Assembly: GCA_964368965.1 (NCBI GenBank)
Contig: CAYJDR010000032.1
Span: 1-24,244 of the forward strand
Source of the DNA: CAYJDR01 sp964368965
Lineage (GTDB): Bacteria; Chrysiogenota; Deferribacteres; Deferribacterales; Mucispirillaceae
Direction: 5' to 3'
Length of the DNA: 24,244 nucleotides
Of the stretch, positions 5,762 to 14,182 are shown one piece after another; positions within the stretch are counted from its first letter, which is position 1, and each line of letters opens with the position of its first letter. The notes beneath the pieces are model-generated. The model was not told the origin of the DNA, did not search any database, and worked only from the letters and a program-made list of their open reading frames with translations. The translations under genes were made by a program, and so were the position numbers.

Positions 5762-6540
5762 TGGTAGCCTAGACGTTTTGAGATTTCTCGGGCATATTTC
5801 CTTACCACAGGTAGTATCTCTTCCAAGATCCTCTCTTCGTCCATGCGATAAACAGGCCCAGCCACACTAACAGCAGCAACAGGCACACCTAAGTAGTCTT
5901 TGATAGGCACGGCAACGCAACGCACGTCGCTTTCGTACTCTTGGTTGTCGATAGCGTAGTCTTTCGAGTAGACGTCTTTAAGGTGGCGTTTAAGCTCTGG
6001 TAGCGATGTGATAGTGTAGTCAGTATATTTCTTGAGCCTAGCGCCCACGAATAGTTTGTTTGCTTCTTCTTCTGAAGAGTATGCGAGTTGCACTTTGCCG
6101 ATAGATGTGCAATATGCAGGCACGTCTTTACCAACGCGTGAAACTATCCTAACAGGGTGAGTAGCCTCTACCATGTCGAGATAAACGACGTTGCCTTCAC
6201 GCAATAGTCCGATGTATACGGCTTCGTTCACTTCGTTGTTGATTTTTTCAAGGAACGGCCTAGCGAGCTTTAAGAAGCCAAGTTTGTTGATAAACTTTTG
6301 CCCTAGGTTGAATATGCCGATGCCTAGGCGATAGTTCTCTGTGACAGGGTTTTGCTCGATATAGCCACAAGCAGACAATGTAGCTAACAGCCTGAAAACA
6401 TTGTTTTTGTGCAGTCCTAACATTCTTGATAATTCTGTAACACCGAACTCTTCTTGTTTGTTACTTGTGCGAAAAACTTCGAACAACTGGAGTGCGTGCT
6501 CCACAGAATGTATTGCTTTAGCGTCTGGTTTGTATACCAT
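5755..6540 (-). CDS. IclR-family transcriptional regulator
   Basis: A 261-residue regulator with an N-terminal winged helix (about residues 10-70: SVEHALQLFEVF, then GVTELSRMLGLHKNNVFRLL with the recognition helix, then GYIEQNP) and an IclR effector-binding domain (about 80-255: HPVRIVSRVGKDVPAYCTSIGK, RCVAVPI, GVPVAAVSVAGP). Such proteins bind small carboxylic or aromatic acids and control catabolic genes, often divergently placed; no such target adjoins it here, so its regulon is unknown. GAGGG lies 8 bases before the ATG. It is last in a minus-strand group but has a candidate promoter of its own in the 77-base gap upstream. Its stop codon lies inside the outer arm of a structured repeat. 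Confidence 0.92.
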   Translation of the reverse strand: MVYKPDAKAIHSVEHALQLFEVFRTSNKQEEFGVTELSRMLGLHKNNVFRLLATLSACGYIEQNPVTENYRLGIGIFNLGQKFINKLGFLKLARPFLEKINNEVNEAVYIGLLREGNVVYLDMVEATHPVRIVSRVGKDVPAYCTSIGKVQLAYSSEEEANKLFVGARLKKYTDYTITSLPELKRHLKDVYSKDYAIDNQEYESDVRCVAVPIKDYLGVPVAAVSVAGPVYRMDEERILEEILPVVRKYAREISKRLGYQN

Positions 6541-6577
6541 AATTAACCCTCGTTTCTAAGTAAAATAACATTTATTC

Positions 6578-6606
6578 AGCATAGAATATTGTTATAAATT
6601 TATCAA
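6578..6606 (-). promoter_or_regulatory. Candidate promoter of the IclR gene
   Basis: On the minus strand TTGATA (6606-6601), 17 bases, TATGCT (6583-6578). Placed in the gap between the AI-2E-family gene and the IclR gene, giving a short 5' UTR. Confidence 0.45.
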
Positions 6607-6617
6607 GTATTTTTTCA

Positions 6618-7673
6618 CTAACTCTCTACATTTTCTTCTTTTTCTTTGAAGAAGTATCTGTTTAGCATGCTTTTTAAGAACGCCGTGACAGGTAGCGCAA
6701 TCAACATACCTACGAAGCCAAACAAAGCGCCACCGATCATCAAGCCAACGATTACTAGTGGAGGGCTTAAGCCTAGCGACTCGCCAACGATTTTTGGTGT
6801 GATAACCATGCTCTCGAGGAACTGCACAACCATGTAGCCAGCGATAACGTAAAGCGGGTGTATAAAGTCTTGGAACTGAACAAGCGTAACGATAACCGCT
6901 GTGATAAGCCCTATAGTGAAGCCAACGTATGGAATCATAGCGCCTAAGCCAGTCATTATGCCTATGCCTAATGCGCCGTTCACGCCGACAGCTATCAGCA
7001 CGCCAGTGTATAGCACGCTAAGTATGATGCCCACAACGAGCATACCGCGGTAGTATTTGCCGACGAAGCGTTCAAACTCTGAGAGTCTGTCAACGACTGA
7101 TTCAAACTTCATCCTAGCTACGAATTTTTTAATAAAATCTCTCACGTCTGGAAAATCCTTTAATAGAAAAAACACAAGCACCGGCACAATAAACAGGTTT
7201 AGCAACACATTAACAATGCTGGAGACTGATGCAGCAGCAGTCATTAAAGTGTTGAAAGCATACTGTGATATAATGCCCAAACGCTCAACAACAAGCGCCT
7301 GAATGTGCGCAAGTGAAACGTCTACGCCGAAGTGTTGCATAGTGCGCTCAGCCAAGCCGAAGAGGTATTTTGCATACTCTGGTATATTTTTCGAGATGAG
7401 TATAGCGTCTTCGATAACGATAGGTAGCGCTATTGCAAGCGAAATCAGCACAATGACGGATAAAATCGCCGTCATAATGATTACACTCACCGTTCTAGAC
7501 ATGCCTAAGCGCATGAACGGCCTAACGAGTGGGTTTAAGATATATGCTATCAAAACTGACACAAACAACATAATCAAAATGCTGCTAACTTTATATAGCA
7601 ATATGAGTGCGAACAGGGTCACACCTGCGATAACTAAGTTCTTAACGCTAAAGTTTAGCTCTGTAATTCTCAT
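6618..7673 (-). CDS. AI-2E/PerM-family transporter (YhhT/TqsA-like)
   Basis: A 351-residue inner-membrane protein with the pattern of the AI-2E exporter/PerM superfamily: paired N-terminal helices ending in LIAYILNPLVRP, a long soluble-facing middle, then the conserved C-terminal half with GLGAMIPYVGFTIG and the segment VVQFLESMVITPKIVGESLGLSPPLVIVGLMIGG (given here in pieces: positions about 281-314). Family members export signal molecules or act as Na+/H+ antiporters; substrate here is unknown. The ATG follows directly on the stop of the TPR gene with no gap; the AAGGTG site is within that gene, so the two are probably coupled. Confidence 0.88.
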   Translation of the reverse strand: MRITELNFSVKNLVIAGVTLFALILLYKVSSILIMLFVSVLIAYILNPLVRPFMRLGMSRTVSVIIMTAILSVIVLISLAIALPIVIEDAILISKNIPEYAKYLFGLAERTMQHFGVDVSLAHIQALVVERLGIISQYAFNTLMTAAASVSSIVNVLLNLFIVPVLVFFLLKDFPDVRDFIKKFVARMKFESVVDRLSEFERFVGKYYRGMLVVGIILSVLYTGVLIAVGVNGALGIGIMTGLGAMIPYVGFTIGLITAVIVTLVQFQDFIHPLYVIAGYMVVQFLESMVITPKIVGESLGLSPPLVIVGLMIGGALFGFVGMLIALPVTAFLKSMLNRYFFKEKEENVES

Positions 7674-8423
7674 TTACTCACACCTTTTGATAAGTTCTTC
7701 AATATCAATATTGTTAGGGTACATCAATAGCGCCTCAGTAGCGACGTCGTGCGCTTTCAGCTTTTCGCCAGCTAGTAGTAGCGCTTCGATATATGTTTTA
7801 ATGAATAGGTATTCCCTAAAGCCGTATTCATACATTATGTTGAAGTTGTCGATAGCGCGCTTGAGTTGCTTTGAGTGTAGGTAGTGCCTAGCTAGGCTAA
7901 GCCTTGCCGAGTTATACTCTGGGTTAAGTTCAAGCGCTTTTTGTATATCTACTTCGTATGCTTTTTCGTCGCCCATGTGGTATAGGCATTGTGCGCGGTT
8001 GTAATATGCGTCTGCAAAGTCAGGGCTAGTTTTAATAAGCTCTGTGAAGCAGTTGTAAGCATCTTGCATAAGCCCACGTTGGAAATATACAGTGCCAAGT
8101 ATGAACCTAGAGCGTTGGTGCTCGGGGTTAAGCTCTATTGCACGTTTGAGGTGTTCTATAGCTTTGTCAAGCACCATTAGCCTAGAGTAGATTATACCTA
8201 TCTTATAATGATAGGTAGATTTTTCAGGCTCAAGTTCGATAGCTTTCGCAAGGTATTGCCCAGCGAGTGCAAGTTTTTGCATGTCGCTATATACTAGCCC
8301 TATGTGGTAGTAGGCTTGGCCGACTAGTTCGCCGTTTTCGTCGATGTACTCTGTGAGCACTTTAATTGCGGCGTTGTGGTCGCCTGCTAAGTATAGGTCG
8401 ATACCTTCTCTAAATTTGTCCAT
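7674..8423 (-). CDS. Tetratricopeptide-repeat protein
   Basis: About 249 residues made of six or so tandem 34-residue TPR units (for example AYYHIGLVYSDMQKLALAGQ, AIEHLKRAIELNP, ADAYYNRAQCLYHMGD), with no signal peptide or enzyme domain; a cytoplasmic scaffold for protein contacts. Two starts are possible: a GTG at 8435 (adds MHNS) or the ATG at 8423 with GGTG about 9 bases upstream. I prefer the ATG. It lies between rluD and the AI-2E-family gene in a tight operon, but its partner is unknown. Confidence 0.85.
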   Translation of the reverse strand: MDKFREGIDLYLAGDHNAAIKVLTEYIDENGELVGQAYYHIGLVYSDMQKLALAGQYLAKAIELEPEKSTYHYKIGIIYSRLMVLDKAIEHLKRAIELNPEHQRSRFILGTVYFQRGLMQDAYNCFTELIKTSPDFADAYYNRAQCLYHMGDEKAYEVDIQKALELNPEYNSARLSLARHYLHSKQLKRAIDNFNIMYEYGFREYLFIKTYIEALLLAGEKLKAHDVATEALLMYPNNIDIEELIKRCE

Positions 8424-8441
8424 ACTATTATGCACCGTTTT

Positions 8442-9356
8442 TTATTTAGTTTTGTTTCTTAACTTTTCTGCTAATTCTAACATATCATCAGGCATTTGTG
8501 AAGTAACTTCTACTCGTTCATCAGTAAATGGGTCTGTGAATGATAGGTAAGATGAGTGCAACGCTTGGCGTGTGAAGCCGTGCAGCACTTTGTTACCGTA
8601 GACAGGGTCGCCAATGAGTGGGTGGCCGATAGAGGCCGCATGCACGCGTATTTGGTGTGTTCTGCCTGTGAATATTCTAACTTCTGCGATGAACGTATTT
8701 TTGAACGCTTCAATCATGTTGAATTCGCTTTTAGCGTATCTGCCGTTATCTTCGTCGGTGATGCACATGCGTTGCCTGTTGTGTTTATCTCTGCCGAGGT
8801 AGTTTTCAATGGTTTTTGTTTGAAAGCGTGGCGCACCGAAGCATATCGCAGTGTACTTTTTAACGATTCTGCGGCTGCTGAAAAGTTCAGCAAGTTGTGA
8901 CCTAGCATCAGCATTTTTAGCGATAATCATAAGTCCAGATGTATCTTTATCGAGCCTATGTACGATGCCTGGCCTGAAGCCGTTATCTTCATCTTCGATT
9001 GTGAACTGGTACAAAAGCGCATTAACAAGTGTGTTATCGAGGTTGCCTGGTGCTGGGTGCACGGTTAAACCTGCTGGTTTGTTGATGATTGCGTAATGTT
9101 CGCAGTCTTTCACTATCTCAAATGGGATTTCCTTAGGCGTGAGGTCTGGCATAGGTTCTTCCATGAAGTGTATGCTGATGACGTCGCCTTCTTTGAGTTT
9201 AGCGGATTTCTTGATAGGTGCACCGTTGACAAGAACGCAATCGTTTGCCAAGAGTTCGCCTATTTTTGCACGAGTTTTACCTGTAAGTCTAGCTATGCCT
9301 GCGTCGGCACGTTCGCCTGAAATGTCAGACACATAAGTTTCATAATTCTTTTCCAT
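8442..9356 (-). CDS. rluD: Ribosomal large subunit pseudouridine synthase, RluD family
   Basis: Isomerises uridine to pseudouridine in 23S rRNA. The product (304 aa from the ATG) has an N-terminal S4 RNA-binding domain (about 12-65, GKTRAKIGELLANDCVLVNG) and an RluA-type catalytic domain with HRLDKDTSGL, catalytic D136; FTGRTHQIRVH and HPLIGDPVYG are also typical. The open frame starts two codons earlier at a TTG; the ATG at 9356 is more likely, although no clear ribosome-binding site is visible for either. First gene of the minus-strand operon. RluD (helix 69) is the closest fit, but RluC- or other RluA-family specificity cannot be excluded. Confidence 0.88.
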   Translation of the reverse strand: MEKNYETYVSDISGERADAGIARLTGKTRAKIGELLANDCVLVNGAPIKKSAKLKEGDVISIHFMEEPMPDLTPKEIPFEIVKDCEHYAIINKPAGLTVHPAPGNLDNTLVNALLYQFTIEDEDNGFRPGIVHRLDKDTSGLMIIAKNADARSQLAELFSSRRIVKKYTAICFGAPRFQTKTIENYLGRDKHNRQRMCITDEDNGRYAKSEFNMIEAFKNTFIAEVRIFTGRTHQIRVHAASIGHPLIGDPVYGNKVLHGFTRQALHSSYLSFTDPFTDERVEVTSQMPDDMLELAEKLRNKTK

Positions 9357-9400
9357 ACACAATTAATGCAACATAATTAATAAATTTGCAATGATTTTTC

Positions 9401-9429
9401 TTGACTTTGGCGATATAAACTGTTAAAAA
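9401..9429 (+). promoter_or_regulatory. Candidate promoter of the rpsF operon
   Basis: TTGACT (9401-9406, 5 of 6), 17 bases, TAAAAA (9424-9429, 4 of 6). The leader of about 60 bases contains a possible stem CCTTG (9439-9443) / CAAGG (9463-9467). Leaders that bind the S6:S18 complex exist in front of rpsF in many bacteria, but I cannot recognise that motif here. Confidence 0.45.
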
Positions 9430-9492
9430 AATCTTCTACCTTGCTTTGCGTACATGTAAACACAAGGCTAATTAATCCAAAAGGGAGATCCA

Positions 9493-9936
9493 ATGAGGAC
9501 TTACGAAACGGTATTTATTTTAAAGCCGAACCTATCGGCTGACGAGCACACGAAGCACATCGACTTCTACAAAGAGAACATCACTAACCATGGTGGCGAA
9601 ATTTTAGATGTGCAAATCTGGGGCAAACAAGCACTTGCCTACCCTATCGAGAACGAAACTGATGGTTTCTACGTTCTAATCCAGTTTAAAGCAGAAGAAG
9701 GCTACAGCCACGCTGAGCTAGAAAAACGCTTTAAGTTCAACGAAGACGTTCTACGTTATGTTGTAGTTATGATCGACGAGAAAAAGTTCAAACTTAAACC
9801 TCGTAAAGAAGCTCCACGTAAAGAGCGCCCAGCAAAAGAAGCTGACGAAGTTGTAGCTGGCGACGTTGCTGTTGAAGACGTAACTGAAGAAATCGTTGCT
9901 ACTGAAGAAACAGTTGCTACTGAAGAAAATAACTAA
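9493..9936 (+). CDS. rpsF: 30S ribosomal protein S6
   Basis: bS6 of the platform of the small subunit, where it pairs with S18. The core (1-95) opens with MRTYETVFILKPNL and has the typical WGKQALAYPIENETDGFYVL strand pair. After residue 105 it has a long acidic, Val/Glu-rich tail (to 147), which is longer than in E. coli but common in some phyla. A GGGAG site lies 6-7 bases before the ATG. First gene of the rpsF-ssb-rpsR operon. Confidence 0.97.
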   Translation: MRTYETVFILKPNLSADEHTKHIDFYKENITNHGGEILDVQIWGKQALAYPIENETDGFYVLIQFKAEEGYSHAELEKRFKFNEDVLRYVVVMIDEKKFKLKPRKEAPRKERPAKEADEVVAGDVAVEDVTEEIVATEETVATEENN

Positions 9937-9961
9937 TCACTAAACCACAGGATTTGACACT

Positions 9962-10378
9962 ATGGCATCATTTAACAAAGTAGTACTTATGGGCAACATC
10001 ACACGCCAACCAGAGTTAAGGAACATACCAGGCTCTAACACAGCAGTCGCTAGGACTGGCATCGCAGTTAACCGCAGATACAAAGATAAAGACGAAACTA
10101 TGTTCGTTGATATCGTTGCTTTCGGCAGGCAAGCTGAAATCATGGGCGAGTATGTTACAAAAGGCACGCCATTGTTAATAGACGGTCGCTTATCTATGAA
10201 CACTTGGGAACAAGAAGGTCAGCGCAGAACTAAACACGAGATCATAGTTGAATCATTCCAAATGGTCGGCAGGAAGGAAGACAATTATAGCAACAATAGC
10301 TATAACAGCGACTCTACTGTTAGTGAAAGTAATTTTAAACAAACAGATTCGATCGATGAGGACGACGTCCCATTTTAA
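9962..10378 (+). CDS. ssb: Single-stranded DNA-binding protein
   Basis: Homotetrameric OB-fold protein covering single-stranded DNA in replication, repair and recombination. OB fold about 1-105 (FNKVVLMGNITRQPELR, ETMFVDIVAFGRQAE, GTPLLIDGRLSMNTWE), a short Asn/Ser-rich linker, and the acidic tip DEDDVPF that binds partner proteins. At 138 aa it is rather short because the linker is short. It lies between rpsF and rpsR, a classic arrangement; AGGA precedes the ATG by about 10 bases. Confidence 0.96.
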   Translation: MASFNKVVLMGNITRQPELRNIPGSNTAVARTGIAVNRRYKDKDETMFVDIVAFGRQAEIMGEYVTKGTPLLIDGRLSMNTWEQEGQRRTKHEIIVESFQMVGRKEDNYSNNSYNSDSTVSESNFKQTDSIDEDDVPF

Positions 10379-10401
10379 TCATTTAATTAGGAGACTACAA
10401 C

Positions 10402-10632
10402 ATGGCAGTTGTTAAAAAAAGATTTCAAAGAAAAAAAGTTTGCCGTTTTTGCGTAGACAAAATTGATATAGACTACAAAGACGCAAAACTACTTAGACAC
10501 TTCATCACTGAGCGTGGCAAAATCATGCCAAGAAGGCTCACTGGTACTTGTGCTAAGCACCAACGTTCATTAGCAATAGCTATCAAAACAGCACGTATCA
10601 TTGCTATTGTTCCATTTACATTAAACAAGTAA
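10402..10632 (+). CDS. rpsR: 30S ribosomal protein S18
   Basis: bS18, the partner of S6 on the 30S platform; 76 aa. It carries a zinc-ribbon-like set C14-x2-C17 and C50-x2-H53 (CRFC and TCAKH), the metal-binding form of S18. KIMPRRLTGTCAKHQR is the typical core. AGGAG lies 9 bases before the ATG. A strong terminator follows at once; rplI, which commonly follows rpsR, is not in the window. Confidence 0.97.
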   Translation: MAVVKKRFQRKKVCRFCVDKIDIDYKDAKLLRHFITERGKIMPRRLTGTCAKHQRSLAIAIKTARIIAIVPFTLNK

Positions 10633-10644
10633 TTTCTATGTTAT

Positions 10645-10675
10645 AGAGCTTCGTGAAAACGAGGCTCTTTTTTTT
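10645..10675 (+). terminator. Rho-independent terminator of the rpsF operon
   Basis: AGAGCTTCGT (10645-10654) pairs with ACGAGGCTCT (10659-10668; one T-G pair) around GAAA, followed by a run of T to 10675. Confidence 0.92.
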
Positions 10676-10745
10676 GTCTAAAAATTCGTTGCTATATGAT
10701 GACCGCCGAAGCAATCTAAAGAAAATCATAATGCATTATTGCATA

Positions 10746-10775
10746 TAAAAAAAGGGCAACCAAACGATTGCCCTT
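10746..10775 (-). terminator. Rho-independent terminator of the GLUG lipoprotein gene
   Basis: On the minus strand AAGGGCAA (10775-10768) pairs with TTGCCCTT (10759-10752) around an 8-base loop, followed by T down to 10746. It lies 22 bases past the stop codon. Confidence 0.9.
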
Positions 10776-10797
10776 GTAAGTGTAACTTAATTATTGT

Positions 10798-12837
10798 TTA
10801 TGGTATCACGAATTTGTATATATCAGTTGTGTCAAAGCGATAGTTTGTTGTGCTACTGTCGATTGCACCGTTTAAAACAGATGCAAGAATATCACTAACA
10901 CTAGCTACACCAGAAACACTAGTTATATTAGCACCTGATGTAGTGTCAGTGCCAATGCCAACATTTCCACCCTCAACTTTGCCATTTATAAAATATGCAG
11001 TGTTAACGGTGCCACCTTCATTCCAACCAGCAATTCCACCACTAGTTTCGCCACTAACATTGCCTGTGTTATAGCTTGCAGTAACTGAGCCTTCACTAAA
11101 GCCAACAACCCCGCCAACATTTCTTATACCAGTAACATCACCTGTGTTATAGCATGCAATATGCAAGCCATCACTAAGCCCAATGATACCGCCTATATTA
11201 TTTTCGCCATTAACTTTACTTGTGTTATAGCTTGCTATAATTGTACCACGGCCAATACCAACAATACCGCCGACAGAGTCTTCACCGGTAATTGTGCCAC
11301 CAATTACAGCTACATTTTCATTTTTGCTAGATATGTGATTATAACCAACTACACCGCCAACATTGCGTCTCGCTGTTATAGTTGGGTTGCTTATTATTAA
11401 GTTTTTGATAGAGCCACTGCTAGCACCAAACAAACCTTGATGGTTGGCGGTTGGTTTATTAATATATAATCCGCTAATTGTTTTGTTATCGCCGTCGAAT
11501 ACGCCTGTGTAACTGTTTGGCTCTGTGCCTATCGGTGTCCACTCGCTAGCGCTACCACCTAAGTTTATGTTACACATTAGTTTAGCATCTTGTGATAAAT
11601 TGCTACGCAACGCAATCAAACCATCTGCTGTATATATCTCCCAAGTGCCGTTGTTGTCAGCATGGTCATTAGTAGGGTTTATACAATCTGCACTATTTGC
11701 TTGCAAAGTAGGGCCGTTTGCACCTGCTACAAATATATGCGTTGCATTGCCTATTACACCATTTAAAACAGATGCAAGAATATCACTATCACTAGCTACA
11801 CCAGAAACATTAGTTACTTTAACACCTGATGTAGTGTCAGCGCCAATGCCATTAATACCACTATTATTACTTGTTGTATAATATGCAGTATCTACAGAGC
11901 CAGTATTCCAACCAACGACCCCGCCGATATAGCTACTACCACTTGTGTTAGTAACTGAACCTGTATTGTAAACAGCTGTAACGGTGCCACCTTCATTCCG
12001 ACCAACAATTCCACCGCTAGATTCACCGCTAACATTGCCTGTGTTATAGCTTGCAGTAACTTTGCCTTCATTAATGCCAACGACTCCGCCAATTTCGCTT
12101 GTGCCACTAACCTTGCCTGTATTATAGCTTGCAGTAACTGTGCCGCCAGTATCGTTGCCAACAATACCACCGACATTGGTTCTGCCATTGACTTCGCCTG
12201 TGTTATAAACAGCAGTAACTGTGCCACCATTATTCCAGCCAACAACGCCACCTGTATAGTTGGTGCCACTAACTGCGCCTGTGTTGTGACTTGCAGTAAC
12301 TGTGCCACCTGTGCTATTGACTCCAACGACACCGCCGACGTCGTTATTACCTTTTATTGTGCCACCGATTACAGTTATATTCTCAACTGTACCACCATTC
12401 CAGCCAGCAGCACTGCCGACATCGTTTTGTCCTGTTATAGTTGGGCTGCTTATTTTTACGTTTTTGATTGTGCTACTGCTAAAGCCAAACAAGCCTTGGC
12501 TATCTACAGTTGGTTTATCAATATACAATCCACTAATTGTTTTGTTGTTGCCGTCAAATACGCCTGTGTATTTGTTTGAATTTGTGCCTATTGCTTCCCA
12601 TTGGTTGTTAGCGTTGCCCTCTAAATTGATATCGTTCATCAATTTTGCATTTGTGGCATTGTCCGTTTTAACTTGCGTTGCGAAGTCTTTTAACCCTTGC
12701 GCCGTGAGGATTAGCCATGTGCCGTTATCAATAGTGTAGTTTGTAACGCTTGTGCTACCGCCGTTGCTGTCGCCACTATCGCCACAGCCTACCACTAGCA
12801 ACATAGCCGTTGCTATCGTTAATAAATATTTTCTCAT
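10798..12837 (-). CDS. GLUG-repeat surface lipoprotein
   Basis: A 679-residue protein with a lipoprotein signal (MRKYLLTIATAMLLVVGC, lipid-bearing C18; no Asp at +2, so sorted to the outer membrane). It then has two modules, about 38-370 and 393-670. Each opens with a similar segment (NGTW, AKLM, INL, YTGVFDG, NKTISGLYI, QGLFG) and continues with GLUG-type repeats of the form GGVVG-N-GGTV-A-YNTG-V-G: about seven in the first module, five in the second. Such repeats build a beta-helix in exposed adhesin-like proteins. Function unknown; a cell-surface or matrix role is inferred. The AGAGGT site lies 9 bases before the ATG. Single-gene unit with its own promoter and terminator. No export partner is adjacent. 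Confidence 0.85.
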   Translation of the reverse strand: MRKYLLTIATAMLLVVGCGDSGDSNGGSTSVTNYTIDNGTWLILTAQGLKDFATQVKTDNATNAKLMNDINLEGNANNQWEAIGTNSNKYTGVFDGNNKTISGLYIDKPTVDSQGLFGFSSSTIKNVKISSPTITGQNDVGSAAGWNGGTVENITVIGGTIKGNNDVGGVVGVNSTGGTVTASHNTGAVSGTNYTGGVVGWNNGGTVTAVYNTGEVNGRTNVGGIVGNDTGGTVTASYNTGKVSGTSEIGGVVGINEGKVTASYNTGNVSGESSGGIVGRNEGGTVTAVYNTGSVTNTSGSSYIGGVVGWNTGSVDTAYYTTSNNSGINGIGADTTSGVKVTNVSGVASDSDILASVLNGVIGNATHIFVAGANGPTLQANSADCINPTNDHADNNGTWEIYTADGLIALRSNLSQDAKLMCNINLGGSASEWTPIGTEPNSYTGVFDGDNKTISGLYINKPTANHQGLFGASSGSIKNLIISNPTITARRNVGGVVGYNHISSKNENVAVIGGTITGEDSVGGIVGIGRGTIIASYNTSKVNGENNIGGIIGLSDGLHIACYNTGDVTGIRNVGGVVGFSEGSVTASYNTGNVSGETSGGIAGWNEGGTVNTAYFINGKVEGGNVGIGTDTTSGANITSVSGVASVSDILASVLNGAIDSSTTNYRFDTTDIYKFVIP
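10867..10960 (-). repeat. Near-identical internal repeat, copy at the C-terminal module
   Basis: 94 bases that match 11758-11851 at 87 of 94 positions. They encode the closing segment of each GLUG module (TSGxxxTxVSGVASxSDILASVLNG). The high DNA identity points to a recent duplication or gene conversion. Confidence 0.85.
11758..11851 (-). repeat. Near-identical internal repeat, copy at the N-terminal module
   Basis: The partner of 10867-10960 (7 mismatches in 94 bases, no gaps), closing the first GLUG module. Confidence 0.85.
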
Positions 12838-12863
12838 AGGTTTTTACCTCTCATCATTGGATA

Positions 12864-12892
12864 AGTATATGCGAAGTTGAATAAAATGGCAA
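12864..12892 (-). promoter_or_regulatory. Strong candidate promoter of the GLUG lipoprotein gene
   Basis: On the minus strand TTGCCA (12892-12887, 5 of 6), exactly 17 bases, TATACT (12869-12864, 5 of 6). This is among the closest sigma70 matches in the window and leaves a 5' UTR of about 20 bases. Confidence 0.6.
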
Positions 12893-13015
12893 TAAAAAAG
12901 GGTTGTGACTCATGAACGACGGTAACCACTACTTGTTAAAGTTATTAAATAATATTAACCTTTGTTTATGTGTTGCCAACTATTCAATCAATTATCAATT
13001 CTTATCATTTTGTAC

Positions 13016-13044
13016 TTGCAAAACGCTCATAAAAAGAATATATT
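13016..13044 (+). promoter_or_regulatory. Candidate promoter of the ychF operon
   Basis: TTGCAA (13016-13021), 17 bases, TATATT (13039-13044, 5 of 6). The AAGGA ribosome-binding site follows at 13068. The remaining gap between this and the divergent GLUG promoter (about 12893-13015) is AT-rich; I see no gene in it. Confidence 0.55.
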
Positions 13045-13081
13045 TTTAACAACTATTAATAAAAATAAGGAAAAGTGAAAC

Positions 13082-14182
13082 ATGGGATTTAGTTGTGGTA
13101 TAGTTGGGCTTCCAAATGTTGGGAAATCAACGATTTTTAATGCGTTATCAAAGGCTCAAAATGCGGAGAGTGCTAACTATCCATTTTGTACGATAGACCC
13201 AAACAGAGGCATAGTTCCTGTGCCTGACGAGCGCATGGTGTTCATCACTCAATATGTTAAGCCGAAATCTATCGTGCCTACTACTGTTGAGTTTGTCGAC
13301 ATCGCAGGCCTTGTTAAAGGCGCTAGCAAAGGCGAGGGCAGGGGTAACCAATTCTTAACGCACATCAGGCAAGTTGATGCTATCGTTCACGTCGTTAGGT
13401 GCTTCGAAAGCACTGATATCGTACACGTTGAAAACAGCGTCGACGCTAAAAGAGATATAGAAATAATCAATATGGAGCTTTTAATATCCGACCTTGAGAT
13501 ATTAGAAAAAGCCCAACAAAAATACGCTAAAGGCGCTAAAAGTGGCGACAAAACCCTAAAGCGCAAAGCTGACGTTATCGAAGCTATCATTAACGAAATT
13601 AACGATGGCAAACCTATCCGTTCTGTACTTGCAGAACACCCAGACTATGAAGAAGAAATCAGAGAATATTCACTTATCACTGCAAAGCCAGTTCTATACG
13701 CCGTGAACGTAGACGAAGACGGCATAGCAGAAGATAACGAACACGTTAAAGCTGTCCGTGAAATCGCAGCTGCTGAAGGCGCTGGCGTTGTTAAAATATG
13801 TGGCAAAACAGAGTGCGAACTACTAGACCTATCTGAGGAAGATGCTAAAGAATACCTCGATGCACTTGGCATGGAATGTTCTGGCCTAGAGTCGCTTATC
13901 AAGAGCGGTTACGATTTGCTTGGCTTAATCACATATTTCACAGCTGGCGAAAAAGAAGTGCGCGCATGGACTATCACAAGCGGTATGAACGCTCAAAAAT
14001 CTGCTGGTAAAATCCACTCAGATATCGAGCGTGGCTTTATCCGTGCTGAAGTTTGCTCGTTTGCCGACTTTGAGGAACTAAAATCACTCACCGTCGCAAA
14101 AGAAAAAGGCAAACTAAGGCTCGAGGGTAAAGAGTACATCGTCAAAGATGGCGACATAATCTACTTTAGGTTTAATGTTTAA
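13082..14182 (+). CDS. ychF: Redox-regulated ATPase/GTPase YchF
   Basis: Universally conserved OBG-family P-loop protein that binds ribosomes and prefers ATP. It shows GLPNVGKST (9-17), the switch II region VDIAGLVKGASKGEGRGN, the non-canonical base-recognition loop NVDED in place of NKxD, and a C-terminal TGS domain ending DGDIIYFRFNV. Length 366 is standard. Its last 8 bases overlap the next gene, which argues for co-translation. Confidence 0.97.
   Translation: MGFSCGIVGLPNVGKSTIFNALSKAQNAESANYPFCTIDPNRGIVPVPDERMVFITQYVKPKSIVPTTVEFVDIAGLVKGASKGEGRGNQFLTHIRQVDAIVHVVRCFESTDIVHVENSVDAKRDIEIINMELLISDLEILEKAQQKYAKGAKSGDKTLKRKADVIEAIINEINDGKPIRSVLAEHPDYEEEIREYSLITAKPVLYAVNVDEDGIAEDNEHVKAVREIAAAEGAGVVKICGKTECELLDLSEEDAKEYLDALGMECSGLESLIKSGYDLLGLITYFTAGEKEVRAWTITSGMNAQKSAGKIHSDIERGFIRAEVCSFADFEELKSLTVAKEKGKLRLEGKEYIVKDGDIIYFRFNV

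Noticed and set aside
9438..9467. S6:S18-binding leader RNA in front of rpsF
   Set aside because: Only a 5-bp stem with a large loop; the characteristic motif cannot be recognised.
10688..10715. Possible decayed copy of the structured element after rpsR (GTTGCT / AGCAAT stem)
   Set aside because: The shared blocks are not present at the right spacing; likely chance.
11892..12332. 146-residue minus-strand reading frame with LLQ/ITQA repeats
   Set aside because: Out-of-frame shadow of the repetitive GLUG gene; no start signals.
12985..13010. Fur-box-like repeats (GATAATTGAT pattern on the minus strand)
   Set aside because: Only a loose match in AT-rich DNA, and ychF/GLUG lipoprotein give no iron context.
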